Assembly: GCA_022496185.1 (NCBI GenBank)
Contig: WTXG01000375.1
Span: 1 to 28,978, forward strand
Origin: Multifurca ochricompacta
Taxonomy: Eukaryota; Basidiomycota; Agaricomycetes; Russulales; Russulaceae
Direction: 5' to 3'
Length of the DNA stretch: 28,978 nt
Position numbers and translations under genes: made by a program. Under the pieces are notes generated by a model. It saw only the letters and a list, made by a program, of their open reading frames with translations, was not told the DNA's origin and did no database searches. How positions within the stretch are numbered: position 1 is the stretch's first letter; each line of letters begins with the position of its first letter. Positions 1 to 10,375 of this stretch are shown here, piece after piece.

Positions 1-248
1 ATCTTTGTGAAGTTGAATACACCTGTATTAGATACAAGAGAACAGACTTAAGGTCTGTCTCAGTAACCTAGCAGCTTAAATACATGTTGAGTGAGGTACA
101 ATCAAATGAATATAAGCTAACAAGAAGGCTGTAGTAAGTATCCAGGTAGTCATATGCTCCAGGGGTTATGCCCTGAACTGAGATGAGAATAAGTAGGAGG
201 GGTTGCGCCCTCTATTGTGTGCAACTAAATGATCTGATAAAAGAAGTA

Positions 249-277
249 CTAGCTCCAGTCATATGACTCGGAGCTAG
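249..277. repeat. 29-bp near-perfect palindrome
   Basis: The outer arms are CTAGCTCC and GGAGCTAG around a core with AGTCATATGACT, one base off perfect symmetry. It lies in an otherwise gene-free stretch (1-362) downstream of the copia gag fragment. That stretch has only short, unconvincing reading frames. It may be LTR-derived, but no ends could be fixed. Confidence 0.6.
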
Positions 278-362
278 AGATTACAGCAAAGTCGAAACAG
301 AACGCGTGTGCGCACGCGACTTGAAAAACGTCACATTTTGTCACAAACCGTGTCGTGACCCG

Positions 363-998
363 TCACAAACCATTACAGTATGACAGGGGAAGGGACTGGA
401 GCAAAATAAAGCTCATCTGGAGGTCAGAGACCTCCATCCCATTCTCCTTCAGGGTATTTCTTGCATCTAGCACACGCTGCAATTGGGGCCTGAATTGTTT
501 GCCTTCTTCTAAACGGAAGGACGAAACTGAGCACCACAAATTGTAGGTGGCCATGCTACCCACAGTGCCATACAAGGACTCCAGCTGCTCATACTTTGAG
601 CAGACTGATGGATACTTCCTATCAGAGGCAACCTGAGAATAAACTTCGCTGGTGACAACCAGCACCAGTAAACCCATCAATATTTCTTCAACCCTATTCC
701 ATTCTTGGATTATGGGTTCAGTCCAGGTGGCAAATCTTGCCTGGTAGTCCGTCTCCTTCTCATCTTCCTTTTGGACTGGGGGATTGGCATATTCAGACCC
801 ATCATGTGTGATGTGCCTTCTCATGCCATTTATCCTAAGCAGGGCAGTAAAGGATACTGACCACTGCGGCCAGTTGGAGCCATCGAGTTTGTCGAATTTG
901 AAGGTGGAAGGGAAAACAATGTTAGCCATTTGAGATGATTTGTTAAGGTTTTGATCCTGGTTCCAAGGAGCAGTTAGAACCAGTTGTCCAGGTCTCAT
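363..998 (-). pseudogene. Ty1/copia gag fragment (truncated)
   Basis: An open frame of 211 codons. A better start is the internal Met at 932, giving a protein beginning MANIVFPSTFKFDKLDGSNW. The motif of a hydrophobic stretch followed by KLDGSNWPQW is the N-terminal signature of copia-type Gag (Retrotran_gag_2/UBN2 family). Later SYxxL and LLQSLP-like segments also fit this family, which forms the retrotransposon particle. The frame stops soon after LLQSLPLSY, so the CCHC zinc knuckle and the whole Pol region are missing and only a 5' remnant survives. The sequence from 999 to 1407 would be its leader and shows no gene. No intact element surrounds it. Confidence 0.7.
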
Positions 999-1407
999 TT
1001 AAGAGGGCCCATCCAATCTGTGGCGCTATGCTTCAGAACTTAAGAAAGTCCTGCCTCTTATGTGTGACTTCTAAGTAGTATAGTGAAGCTGTCTAACCCC
1101 ATTCTACAACAGATCCCAGAGCCACATCAGGCGGATACTGTGTAAATAGAAGGGGAGTCATGTCATGGAGGAGCCAACCGCAAGTTCCACTAGAGACAAA
1201 GGGTATAAAGCCCTTCCTCTAGTGCTGGTGGTGGAGTCCATGATTAAGCCCTAGATGTTTGGGGCCATGACTGTAGTAGACTATCGGGTTTCCTCTGGTG
1301 GGGCAAACCCCCACAACTTGGCAGTGAATACTTCTGCCCAGAGACAAAACCCTCTAGCTACTGTGTATATACTATAGTAGTGTGGCCTACTTGTATCGAG
1401 CCCAAGC

Positions 1408-1869
1408 TGTTGAACACAGAAGATGTTCGGTGATGCTTCAGGCATCAGGTGATTAGATTAGCTACTTTGTAGATTAGATTAGATACCGGAGTCTCGGACT
1501 TTTTACATTATCATTATTACTTTCTTTCTCACATTCTGCAGTAGCTGACTGATGCACCATGTAACATGTGATTTCTGTATTGGCCAATGGCCTTTATCTC
1601 TCTTGTTTATTGTTTGGACTCTGTCTGGCACTTGTGGACTTATTCCCAGTGCACAGACCACCCCTTGGAAGTGTATATAAGGGTGTCTGTTTCGTCTCTT
1701 ACACTTCAGAGTTTCTTCATCTCTGAAGTGTAAGTCCCTTCTCTTACTTACTATTATACCTTGAGACTAACGCTCTTAGTAGTTACTTGTCTTTGTCTAG
1801 GTCAGTAGTACAGTATAATTAGAGTTTCTTCATCTCTGAAGTTTACTTGTCTTTGTCTAGCCTAACCCA
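1408..1869 (+). mobile_element. LTR-like sequence, plus orientation (copia-type)
   Basis: Starts TGTTGAACAC and carries a TATATAAG box (1674-1681) followed by a conserved stem-loop. It is roughly 80% similar to the reverse complement of 2418-2881. Similarity is strongest around GCTTCAGGCATC, the AGATTAGATTAGATA segment, TGGCCAATGGCC and the whole TATA-to-stem-loop region. The 3' end near 1869 is degraded. No flanking target duplication was found, so it is not a clean solo LTR. Similarity to the partner continues about 35 bp past the LTR end (GCACATGCCTGTTC). Confidence 0.65.
1674..1734 (+). promoter_or_regulatory. LTR core promoter plus stem-loop at the predicted transcript start
   Basis: The TATATAAG box at 1674-1681 is followed 17 bp later by a perfect 14-bp stem (1698-1711 pairing with 1721-1734, CTTACACTTCAGAG/CTCTGAAGTGTAAG) with a 9-nt loop. 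The second LTR preserves both arms exactly (2561-2574 and 2585-2598) although its loop differs. An RNA from this promoter would therefore carry the hairpin at or near its 5' end. Confidence 0.6.
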
Positions 1870-2417
1870 CTTAAACTTATAGTCAGTATGCTGCGCACAT
1901 GCCTGTTCGACACAAGCGTCATGGGAGTGACTACCCATGCCTTGTTCTAGACCCTAAACTCTACCAGCGGGTGGCTAAACCTGGCTTACGGATCGAGCCA
2001 AGCATTGACCAGACCTAAAGCCTCAAGCCTTCTGGGCAAGCGGCCTACTAAAGACTATCTATGGGACGAAAACCCAGCTACAACTATGAACACTATTTAC
2101 TTAGGGCACACATGAGGAGCTTAAGGTGTTTCACCCACTAAGGGTCCCTCGTCACCTTTTGCAAGAACCCTTGAGAAAGGGCTAGCCAAACAGATCAAGG
2201 TGGGCACATAAAGCGCACCACCTTGTGGACAGTTAAGGGCAAAAGAGGCAAAAGAGAAGCTCACAGAAAAAGTTTTATTGGGAAGAAACTTTTTAAAGCT
2301 TTGTTGAGCTTAAAAAATTGTTGAATGTTGGACTGTGATCAAAAGGACGCCAGATCAGTAAAGAGCGTCAGGGCCCATAACCTGATGAACAGGCATGTGC
2401 ACACAGTGATACTGACT
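1870..2417. other. Spacer between inverted LTRs, no gene recognised
   Basis: About 550 bp between the two facing LTR-like arms. All frames are broken and no retrotransposon domain was recognised. The first and last ~35 bp are related as inverted copies (GCACATGCCTGTTC type), so the copied unit ran from the LTR into the start of an internal region on each side. Confidence 0.4.
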
Positions 2418-2881
2418 GTTGGATGTTAGCATGTAAGGCTAGAAACAAGTTATACTTCAGAGGTGAAGAAAACTCTCTATTACTATACTACACACCTAGA
2501 AACAAGTTATCTACAAGAGACGGTTAGTTATAGGTAAGGTAGTAAGTAGAAAGACTAGGACTTACACTTCAGAGGTGAAGAAAACTCTGAAGTGTAAGAG
2601 ACGAAACAGACACCCTTATATACTGCTTCAAGGGATGGTCTGTGCACAATGGAATGCACTAGAATGTACTACTGAGGGACAAAGGCCATTGGCCAGTGAG
2701 ATATCACATGCTATACAGGATTACTAAGGTACATCAGTCAGCTGCTGTGCATCGCGAGAAAGAAAGTAATAATGATATGGTAAAAAGTCTGAGACTCCAA
2801 ATCTTTATCTAATCTAATCTTGCACAGCTTAGACCCTAACCCAGATGCCTGAAGCACCTCAAGACACATGCCGTGTCAACA
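2418..2881 (-). mobile_element. LTR-like sequence, minus orientation
   Basis: Read on the minus strand it begins TGTTGACACGG (2881 downward) and ends ACATCCAACA (2418), so both TG...CA termini are intact. It has a TATATAAG box (plus 2615-2622) and the same 14-bp stem-loop as the plus-strand partner. Flanking pentamers CTGAC (left) and CCACA (right) do not match, so there is no target-site duplication. Confidence 0.7.
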
Positions 2882-3490
2882 CCACACAACCTGTGTGACA
2901 GCATATCATTCATGATCAGATAAGAAACCAATAAGGCCTCTTGGAGTTAAATGGGATGAGTCAAAGTCAAAGGGGCTGTTCCCTAAGACAATGTTGAGTG
3001 GAGAAGTGTCAGAAACACTGAGACAGATGAGTCAGAGATTCAAAGGGGAGGTCCAGAAGACAGCACCAATGTATTCAATAAGTCAAGTCTGAAGTCTACA
3101 ATGTAGTTACAGCAGACTTATATATGTAAGGGAATGGGCATCTAAAGATAAGAGAGTCAGAGTCAAGTGGGCCCAAATATCCAAAAGCGGAGGGTGTAGA
3201 GCCTGGCTTCTGATAGGGAATTAAGTAAATGTCTGGTTGTAAAGATAAGAAGATAAGAAGGACAATCATAAGCAAAGACAAGTCAACAAAGACAAACATG
3301 GTCACAGGGATGGAAGCAGCACATGTGATGGATCCCAGGAGGGAGATGTGATCAAGAAATGTAGCATAGGTGGAAGCACGGGGTCCAAGTGAGGGAGAGA
3401 AAAGAAAAGAGGAGTGCCCGGTCGAGGTTGTAACACGTGCACTTAGGCAAAGCCTTGATGCACATTATAAAGTTGATTCCAAAAAAAAAA
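2882..3490. other. Intergenic stretch, nothing recognised
   Basis: Purine-rich, low-information sequence with no convincing coding frame, splice pattern or repeat. It ends in an A11 run at 3481-3491. Confidence 0.4.
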
Positions 3491-3496
3491 AGGTAT

Positions 3497-3632
3497 TTCA
3501 TTGATAACTTTCCTTTTTAAAATAAATATTCAACAATAACTTCCTTTTTAAAATAAATATTATTACAAATCACAATTGTGTGACAAGATTACCACTTTAG
3601 TGATGTCAGTGGTGGGGGAGAGTTGGGTGAGC
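3497..3632 (+). mobile_element. Solo right end of the long-TIR DNA element
   Basis: Closely matches the right terminal inverted repeat of the 980-bp element at 18681-19660. Shared landmarks are AACTTTCCTTTTTAAAATAA, ATTATTACAAATCA, GTGACAAGATTACCACTTTA, GATGTCAG and the end GGGGGAGAGTTGGGTGAGCT. A 35-bp segment (ATAACTT...AATATT) is tandemly duplicated inside it. No left end is present nearby, so it is a fragment or a recombined solo end. Confidence 0.65.
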
Positions 3633-3633
3633 T

Positions 3634-3785
3634 CTCTGTACTGGTATCTTGGTTCAACAAAATTTGCCATTGTTTACTCTACATCATGTGTCAAACCACT
3701 ATCCTGGAACCTCTGTACCACTATCTTGGTTCAACAGAATTTACTGTTGTTTACTTTACATCACATGATTCGTCAAACTGCTGGG
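3634..3785. repeat. 77-bp tandem repeat, two copies
   Basis: Unit 1 is 3634-3710 and unit 2 is 3711 to about 3785. Both begin CTCTGTAC and share ATCTTGGTTCAACA, TTGTTTACT and ACATCA. They abut the solo DNA-element end. Confidence 0.65.
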
Positions 3786-3867
3786 TGAATTGCATCCAGT
3801 GGGTGAGCTTTATTAGATAGGTCTGCCAAAACATTGGTGACATAAGTCTTTGAGTATTGTTGAATGC

Positions 3868-4130
3868 ATTGTCACCAACAGTGTCTCAGAGAGGGGGGTT
3901 AGTTTCATGGCTGCAATGTCCTGGGTCTGTGATGGCCTGGCAAAAGCCCAGTTGTGGCAAACCTGGGGTTCATTGGAGTAGGTCTGCTACCTGTAGGACA
4001 GTATTGAGCTCAGTTGTCGTAGTTTGTAGCTGGGAGAATGTGAGGAGTGAGATGGAGGTGGGGTCTGAGGCCCCATCTCTATGTTTTGTGGTGGTAGCTA
4101 GGGCAGCCATCCACCTCTGATGTTGGATGG
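3868..4130. repeat. Conserved block left of CHAT copy A
   Basis: Nearly identical to 13462-13710. Both strands are open for much of the length in both copies, but the minus frame of copy A has an in-frame stop. The shared sequence gives no recognisable domain. I treat it as decayed or non-coding sequence that travels with the CHAT gene. Confidence 0.5.
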
Positions 4131-4498
4131 GGGTGGTTTGTTCAGTGGGGGGTAAAAAACAATGATTGTGGACAGTTTATAGTGCGTATCTAGTTACTCT
4201 AAAAGCCAGCAGTGCGAGCGACCCGAAGGACAAGCTCAAGCAGATGGTGGTGATCGGAGAAGAAAGATGCACAACCGTCCTTAAGCGATACCCAACCTAG
4301 ATATTTCTTAAACAAATCCCACGGGTGATGCCAAAAAGTAAATACTATATCTAATCATATACCTCCACACGAACTGATATACTGTCGAACAAAAGAGCAT
4401 CTATACAAATTTCTTGACATACGATGTGAATAGGTGAAGCAGAACGCTCTTACCCAAACGTTATTTAGATACTAACCACTAGCGAAAGATTTCCTCCA

Positions 4499-7400
4499 TC
4501 AAGCACCGTAATGAACAAAGTTCACCCACCGCTCCAGAGTCATCCCTTTCTTTCTCCTCATCTTCCGCGTCGCATCACGAAGCGCCCTCGCAGACCTCAA
4601 GTGGTAAGGTACCCCTTCTCCATTCCTAGAGAACATCGACTTGTAGAAATTCTCTGCAATTTCACTTCCATCTATATCCGCCATCTCCCACATCGTCCCG
4701 ACCACACTTCGAAACCCACAGTATTGAACCGCCGCAGTAAGATGTAGTCCTTCATCCGCAATACTTTCGTCTGTCAATTCCGCAGTGTGACATGCAGCAA
4801 GGAATGCAAATTCAGCAGCAGGCAGTTGAGAGCGTACGATGTCGAGTAGAGTAAGGCGTTCATCATCGAACAACTTGAATGATGCATCGAATGGTTTTCC
4901 AGTCTCGAGTGTTCCATGACACACGAAATGTACCAATCCGTGATCTCGCAGTCTTTCCACCACACCAGCCGGTGTCGCATTCTTCCCACAGAGGGTGGTC
5001 ACCGGCACCCGCGAATTGAGAGACTGTATGATTTCCATCTCTCCAAAAGCGCCTGGTAAGGATTCATCTGGATTAGCCACAAGGAGTAACGAAGGTTGGT
5101 ACGACATCTTTGGACTAGGTTTGCGAGACTCGATGAGTGCAGAGAGTGTGGGTGTATATGAAGGGATATATAAATCTGAAAAGTATCGCTTGACACCATC
5201 ATTTGATGGGATTGGGCCCATCGCATGAAGTGGAAGAGAGCAGAAAATGGAGGTTGGACACCACCAGATTCGTGATTGTTCTGGTACACCCAAAGCACGT
5301 AGCCTGTCGATGACTGGTCTGCCGACGAGTTTGTAAAGTCCGTCGAGTACAGAACGTAAAGCGCGCTTGTATTTGTCTGAATCGAGACCCTCCTTTCGTG
5401 CGACCACTAGGCGATCTCTTAGTTTATTTGCACGGTCATAGAAATCGTTAGTTGTAAGGATAAGGGAAGGGGAAGAGTCGCGAAGGAGAATGAGGATATC
5501 GGAACGCCACTCGCTATGGTTGATAATGACGATTGGCCCATGTGAAGCAGCAACACGAATATTTTCGAATGATGGCGTCTTCAGAAACTCACCAAATCCT
5601 GGTAATTCTTGGATCTGCGACAGGAGCACATCTCGCTCCTCCAGAAGCTTCTGTTGCTTGACCACCAGACGACCGAATGGGTCCATCCCATCACCAATCT
5701 GTGGTCCACCATCACTGATCTCTATAGTCCCACTCGGCGTGACAGACATGGTGAGTGACTCGAGATCCTGATTAATTGCTGCAAGTTTCGTCACTAAAGG
5801 TGAATTGAATTCAAAACGTTGATCCATGGAATTGCGAAGACCACGCATTTCAGACCATAGTAAGGCCCTCCCTTGTTCTAGAGTCTCAATAGCCTGAGTG
5901 AATTGACCCATTTCGATCTGGTAAGACGCGTAGTCCAGCGGCATCTTGTCGCAAAGCCCTCGCATTGCGACGAGTCGAGCATGCTGTATTTCTAAGGTCG
6001 GCGCGGAGATAAATGAGGTCTGGATTAATGACATGGCCATTTGGTATGCATCAGAGACGGACGAGTGCATGGCTGATCGCGCAAAGGATGCCCAGCGGCA
6101 TGACAAAGTAAATCGGTCGGATACGTTCGCGAATTTGTCATTGACAGCCAAAGGAAATAGCTCAATGATTTCATCCAAATCCTGTCTTCGACCAAACAAC
6201 CTGAAGCGTTCGGATAAAGACTTGTAAAGTTGGTTGATTACTGTGAAGTGGTATCGCCGGGCGCTTTTCATTTCGAGCACATTACGAAGCACGGTGATAG
6301 ACTCATCAAGGTACTCCATTTTATTCGAATACTTAAACGCCATGTAGAGGTCAAAGCCCAAATGGAATGCCAGTCGGGATCCAAATGGATGACTCGTGTC
6401 AGCTGACGCAACTAGTACCCGGCGGCACTTGATTACCTCTTCAAGGTCCGTGATATCGTTGGTACGACAAAACTTGCTTATATACCAATTCACAAGATCC
6501 TTGATGTTTGTGTTGTGATTGGAGTTCCCTGGGGTAGTCTTGGAGATAAGTTCGCGAAGATTTCGGATTTTCTCCTCTACCACCGCCATTGGATACGCCG
6601 CCCGGATAGCATCAATTTGATCTTGAAATGTGACGTGAGCTGAGGACGATAAGGCAAGGCTGACCATTTCGGAAGTATATGAACGTGATTCTTGAAGAGT
6701 TTCTGTGAGACCGAAGTTCTCGAAGCGCTGCCTGGCGAGGGATGCCATGTTATCGGTAAATATATACCGAAAGTAGTTGTCAAGGGAAGGGAAGCCGAAT
6801 AAGGTACGACAACGGGATATCGCCTCCTCTAAATATTCTGGGTTTGGATAGATGCCAGCCCGAATGCGCGCAAGAATCGCGGCAGCTACCGAAGCCAGAA
6901 TCTGATCATCCCGAAGAGGACTTGAGGCAATGACACTTTCTAGAAGGGTCATTGACTCCTCATAATTGTCGTTTGAATAATTTGTCAAGTATCGAATTAC
7001 GAGGGAAGCAACCAGTCCGCGAAGAATGTTATGAGAGCCTGGAGGTAAGATCTTCAGCGCGTCCTGAAGGCATTGAATGACTCCGTCTAACGGCTGTACT
7101 TGCTTCCCTTGAGAAAGTTTGCATAAAATGACATAGGCCAAGGCATCAATGGCGTGAGTTCTATAGTTTTCTGAGCTGTGACAGGTGAGAAGTTCTTGGC
7201 AGAGCATCACCATCTCCTCAATATCACCCATCCCATCCGCTTCCAGCTCAACTTGAATATCCAACGCCCGAACAAGCAATGTTGTGACGATTTCGTGCGA
7301 GACCTCAAAGGTATCAAGGGGTAGTCCTCGTAGATGACGAAGGTATTCAATCGCACACTTGACATCTTCAGGTTGCTTGGACTCCTTGGAACGACAAAGA

Positions 7401-7744
7401 AGGGAATATACGAGATGAAAGAAGACTTGAACCACGTTTAGGTATAATCCCCAGGAAGGTGGAAGAAAGATCGCTTCGGTGTAATAAAGAATGGATTTGT
7501 CGAGATCTTCCTTCTGTTCTGATAGCTCATAGCGTTCGAGTCGTAATTTAGCCAGAAGGTGGATGTAGGTAGTGTAAAGGGGATGAGATCGGGGGATCCT
7601 TGAGAGATCACGCTGATTAGAAGTGATCATTTGGTCAAGTTTCATAATGGAGACTGCGAATAAGAAAAAATGAATTACTGATGATCGGAGGGCATATGCT
7701 CGGGAACGAGGTGGCTAAGTTGTGCACTTACGTTCTTGGGCCAT
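4499..7744 (-). CDS. TPR-CHAT protein, copy A (putative caspase-like protease)
   Basis: Two exons on the minus strand: 7744-7732 (MAQE plus one base) and 7653-4499, joined across a 78-nt GTAAGT...CGCAG intron at 7731-7654. The result is a 1055-residue protein. The intron is closed by an in-frame stop in this copy, and the same start and splice sites are conserved in copy B, which is why I prefer this start to the internal Met at 7645. Residues ~30-620 are helical TPR-like repeats (for example LEEVIKCRRVL, LDESITVLRNVLE and GQFTQAIETLEQGRALLW). From ~740 to the end is a CHAT domain with the family's catalytic pair: His ~917 in HFVCHG and Cys ~959 in FLAACHTA. CHAT is a clan CD (caspase-like) peptidase fold. 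In bacteria TPR-CHAT proteins act as regulated proteases, while in fungi the substrate and role are unknown. Protease activity is inferred from the intact dyad. Confidence 0.9.
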
Positions 7745-7864
7745 GCTTTATTCAATGTACAAGAATCACAGTAACTAGGGGTCCTCTGGCAATAAATTGA
7801 GAGAGTAAATGGCGAAAATGGTTGTGGGTGCTGGGGAACGGCAAAGACCACAACAGAATACATG

Positions 7865-7871
7865 TTTTATA
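7865..7871 (-). promoter_or_regulatory. TATA box of CHAT copy A
   Basis: TATAAAA on the minus strand, about 120 bp upstream of the start codon at 7744, with a pyrimidine-rich leader between them. Copy B has CATAAAA at the matching place. Confidence 0.5.
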
Positions 7872-7984
7872 GAGCATGAGGACAAAACGAGGCAATGAGG
7901 CAATGCAGGGCGGCTGTTCCCCGGCCCGTCAACCCGGTACTGTTTGCTCTTTGGGGGTGAACGGATCCAATCCGCGGTGAGTGT

Positions 7985-8400
7985 AAGGCAAAGTGTGTCC
8001 CCAAAAGGAGAGAGGTAGGGTGTGCCGTGCTTGTACTTCGAATACGCTGCTTGCTAGTTCCATTTGACCTTGCGTCGTCGTTGTGAAGTTATTTAGCACA
8101 TAAAGATAAAGAGAAATAACTTAGATTGCTGGTTCACTCGCTCTACTACAAGCATTGTAGATACCTTTTTGTTGAGAGTCCAGAGTGGTACAGTAAGAAG
8201 CAAGCCGTAGTGAGTAAATTTAGATAAAAAAAAGACAAGTGAGATGAAGAGGCAATAAAGACGAAGTGATGACAGAGAGGTAATGGATGGGCAGGCAGCA
8301 CAACCCATAGAGAAGTTCAACCAGGCGAAGGTTTCATGCTCAACGCCTGAGCCATCCTTACAGTGGGAGAGGTAGCAGGCAGCAGGGGTGGTGCACAATC
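7985..8400. repeat. Upstream module S, copy A
   Basis: About 400 bp shared with 17640-18060 and, more distantly, 23690-24300. Landmarks are GGATCCAATCCGCGG, TTCCATTTGACCTTGCG, ACTACAAGCATTGTA and CATGCTCAACGCC followed by GAGCCATCCTTACAG. Frames are not preserved between copies, so it is better read as recurrent upstream or regulatory DNA than as a gene. Confidence 0.55.
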
Positions 8401-9164
8401 ATGTGTGTCAAATCAAGGTAAGGGCCAAGGTAATGGCCAAAAGATAGTCTGTACTGTAGTTATCACGGTTTATGTGCACAATACTTGAAAACAGAATATA
8501 TTTGTGTATAAGGTTCAAGGCATTCTGGTGATCCAATGGCCCTGGAAATTGGAAAACGACATAGCGATCCCACTAGTAAATTGACAACTAGGAAGGGAGG
8601 GCGAGAAAAGGTCATGCTTTATCGCTCACACCTGGTGTAACAGTGGCTGACCATTCTGCAAGGAGTTTGAAGTCAGAGTATATTGACCAATTAAAATGAT
8701 GAGACTGTTGCTAAGCACGCAAGACAAAGCAAAGAACGAGACGATTGGATTCCTGAGTTCCTGAGTTGATAAGTCTAGGAAGTGAACGACGACATAAAAA
8801 GGAAACAGAGTAGAACAGGGGAAAGAGCGTTGAGGACGCTGCCGTTCATAGTCGAGAACAGGGAAGAAAGGGCTGGAATGGCTTGGAAAGAAAAGAAGTG
8901 GAAAGGAAATGTTATCGTACAAGAATGGGTTATCATATAATCGAGCAAGTATTCGTGATACCTGCGGCCACATTCTCTTTAAGTCTCCCTTCGCCCGTTC
9001 TGGCCCGTCCTGCCTTTTCACTCGTCTCGCTCGTTCAACTAGTCATCCTCGTCTCAACAGTGACCTTTGTATCATCAATCGTGATACCACTCAGGGTAGT
9101 ATCGAAGGAAGGGGGCTGTCGTGCGTCATGAACCAATTATTGTTGACTTTTCATCTCCCTTTCA
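8401..9164. other. Duplicated intergenic DNA without a supported gene
   Basis: Matches 18061-18680 at high identity. A minus-strand frame (8626-9021) stays partly open in both copies, but this is expected from recent duplication. It has no recognisable domain and differs at both ends. The point near 8985 corresponds to the insertion site of the 980-bp element in copy B and is empty here. Confidence 0.45.
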
Positions 9165-9540
9165 TCTTCACACCCATGAAGTGGGTCCTTCCTTATACCA
9201 CCTACTTCTTTGCATAATAAACCTGGAATTGGCTCGTTTCATACTGACCTCATGTACTTTAAGATGAGTATGTTATCTATGAAATACCAGCTTTGTCTCA
9301 TCTCTTCGTCTCGTTGCGTACCACAACCTTCGAAGGTAGCAAACGGTCTAGCCAGTTTCAAGAATCTTCAACGTATTGACACAGACCAATTCTCAGATTT
9401 GTATTTTCCAGCCTTCAAGTGTAGCAAACAGCCTACCAGACTTGCAAGGCTACTCATCTGTCTCAGCGTTCTCATCGACACCGAATCCCTTCTCTCTCCT
9501 TTTCTCTCTCCTGGAACCTCTCTCTGCTTCAAACTCACAC
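9165..9540 (+). repeat. Promoter-like module R, copy A
   Basis: About 375 bp shared with 19750-20118 (same orientation) and with the reverse complement of 12340-12785. Landmarks are GGGTCCTTCCTTATAC, CTTTGCATA, CAACCTTCGAAGGTAGC, AGCCTACCAGACTTG and CATCTGTCTCAGCGTTCTC. The protein frames are not conserved among the three copies. The conserved AT-rich start followed by pyrimidine-rich tracts resembles a promoter and leader. Confidence 0.6.
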
Positions 9541-9561
9541 AGTCACTGACTGCAATTCACT

Positions 9562-10375
9562 CAGCACATTGTGACGCATCACATGATGTACATACAGAGA
9601 CAAACAATATTTGAGAGGCTTCCGATTACCTCTCGGCATTCATCTTTTCGGCGTCAGTCTGTGTTCGCGGTGAGTCGTTGCGGGAGTATACTCCTGGTGG
9701 CATCGCAGTGTCGTAAGGTTTTTTATCTTCAAGTTTGAATCATGCATTAGAAGAACTTGGCGATCGAGAGAGAATGTGTCGAAATAATTGACTCTGTATA
9801 CTTGAGTGAAACTGCATGCGACAAGTCTTGCTATGTACTTGTCCACAGTACTGTTGGCCTTGTGTTTGACATGAAAAACCCATTTTTATCCAACTATATT
9901 CTTGTTTTCTGGGCATGGTACTGTAATCCACGTTTTCGCCTTTTCCAGTGTAAGGATTTTGTGGTCCATAGTGTCCTTCCAAAAAGGCCAGTCTTCGCAT
10001 GTTTGAGCTTCAATGAGTGATTTTGGATCGCCGTCGGCATCTTCAATAACTTCTGCAATCATATCGTCATATTCTGCCTCTTAAACATAAACCATGTCTG
10101 CAGATAGGTCAGGGATAGACGCAGAGCCTTCTTCTTGGGTGTCCGGATGGTGATATTTGAGCTTCAATGGTATCTATCCATGCTGTGGCTGCTATTCCAA
10201 TACATAATACAGCTTGCATATTTCATTCTATGTAACTCAAAAAATGGTTTCCTGTTGTTAAACACCCAGAACTACTCCAATGCAGATAGCAGCTATGACA
10301 GGCTCAGGAGATGTGAGGCGCGTTACATATTGTTTGTCTCTGTATGTACATCACGTGATGCATCACAATGTGCTG
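9562..10375. mobile_element. 814-bp segment bounded by a 49-bp inverted repeat
   Basis: The left arm is 9562-9610 and the right arm 10327-10375. They are reverse complements with two mismatches in 49. Each reads outward-in as CAGCACATTGTGAYGCATCA followed by CRTGATGTACATACAGAG and ACAAACAATAT. Between the arms lies a decayed copia reverse-transcriptase fragment. No target duplication is obvious. Copies A and B stop matching just before the left arm (about 9540). Confidence 0.6.
9755..10110 (-). pseudogene. Ty1/copia reverse-transcriptase fragment
   Basis: On the minus strand a single frame, interrupted by one stop, gives the ordered landmarks of the copia Pol linker and RT start. These are DPKSLIEAQ, a WPFWKDTMD-like segment, LEKAKTW, KWVFHVKHKA, VDKYIARLVA and FTQVYRVNYFDTFS. 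These match the canonical 'KWVF-K-KADGS-D-YKARLVA-GFTQ-GVDYF-TFSPV' block of Ty1/copia elements. The catalytic YVDD region, integrase and RNase H are absent, so this is a short dead remnant. It is unlikely to belong to the gag piece at 363-998, which is about 9 kb away. Confidence 0.8.

Larger units (their letters stand above)
3805..9540. repeat. Segmental duplication, copy A
   Basis: A block co-linear with 13165-20118. It contains a non-coding or decayed left part (3805-4130), the CHAT gene, its upstream DNA, and the modules at 7985-8400 and 9165-9540. Similarity is visible across the full length, including introns and intergenic DNA, so this is a DNA-level tandem duplication. Copy A lacks the two insertions found in B and therefore shows their empty sites. 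It holds about 65 bp near 9075-9140 that B lacks. Confidence 0.9.

Noticed and set aside
4743..4989. Short minus-strand frames within the CHAT genes in alternative phases
   Set aside because: They are out-of-phase shadows of the same strand's long CHAT frame.
5490..5771. Plus-strand open frame inside CHAT copy A (and its twin at 15062-15343)
   Set aside because: It is the antisense shadow of the conserved CHAT coding sequence. Conservation follows from the minus-strand protein.
8626..9021. Minus-strand 131-codon frame upstream of CHAT A, also partly open at 18313-18633
   Set aside because: The ends differ, no domain is recognisable, and recent duplication alone explains the shared frame.
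9210..9614. Possible small protein in module R (MHNKPG... frame)
   Set aside because: The frame is shifted in the copy at 19789 and broken in the inverted copy, so coding is not conserved among the three modules.
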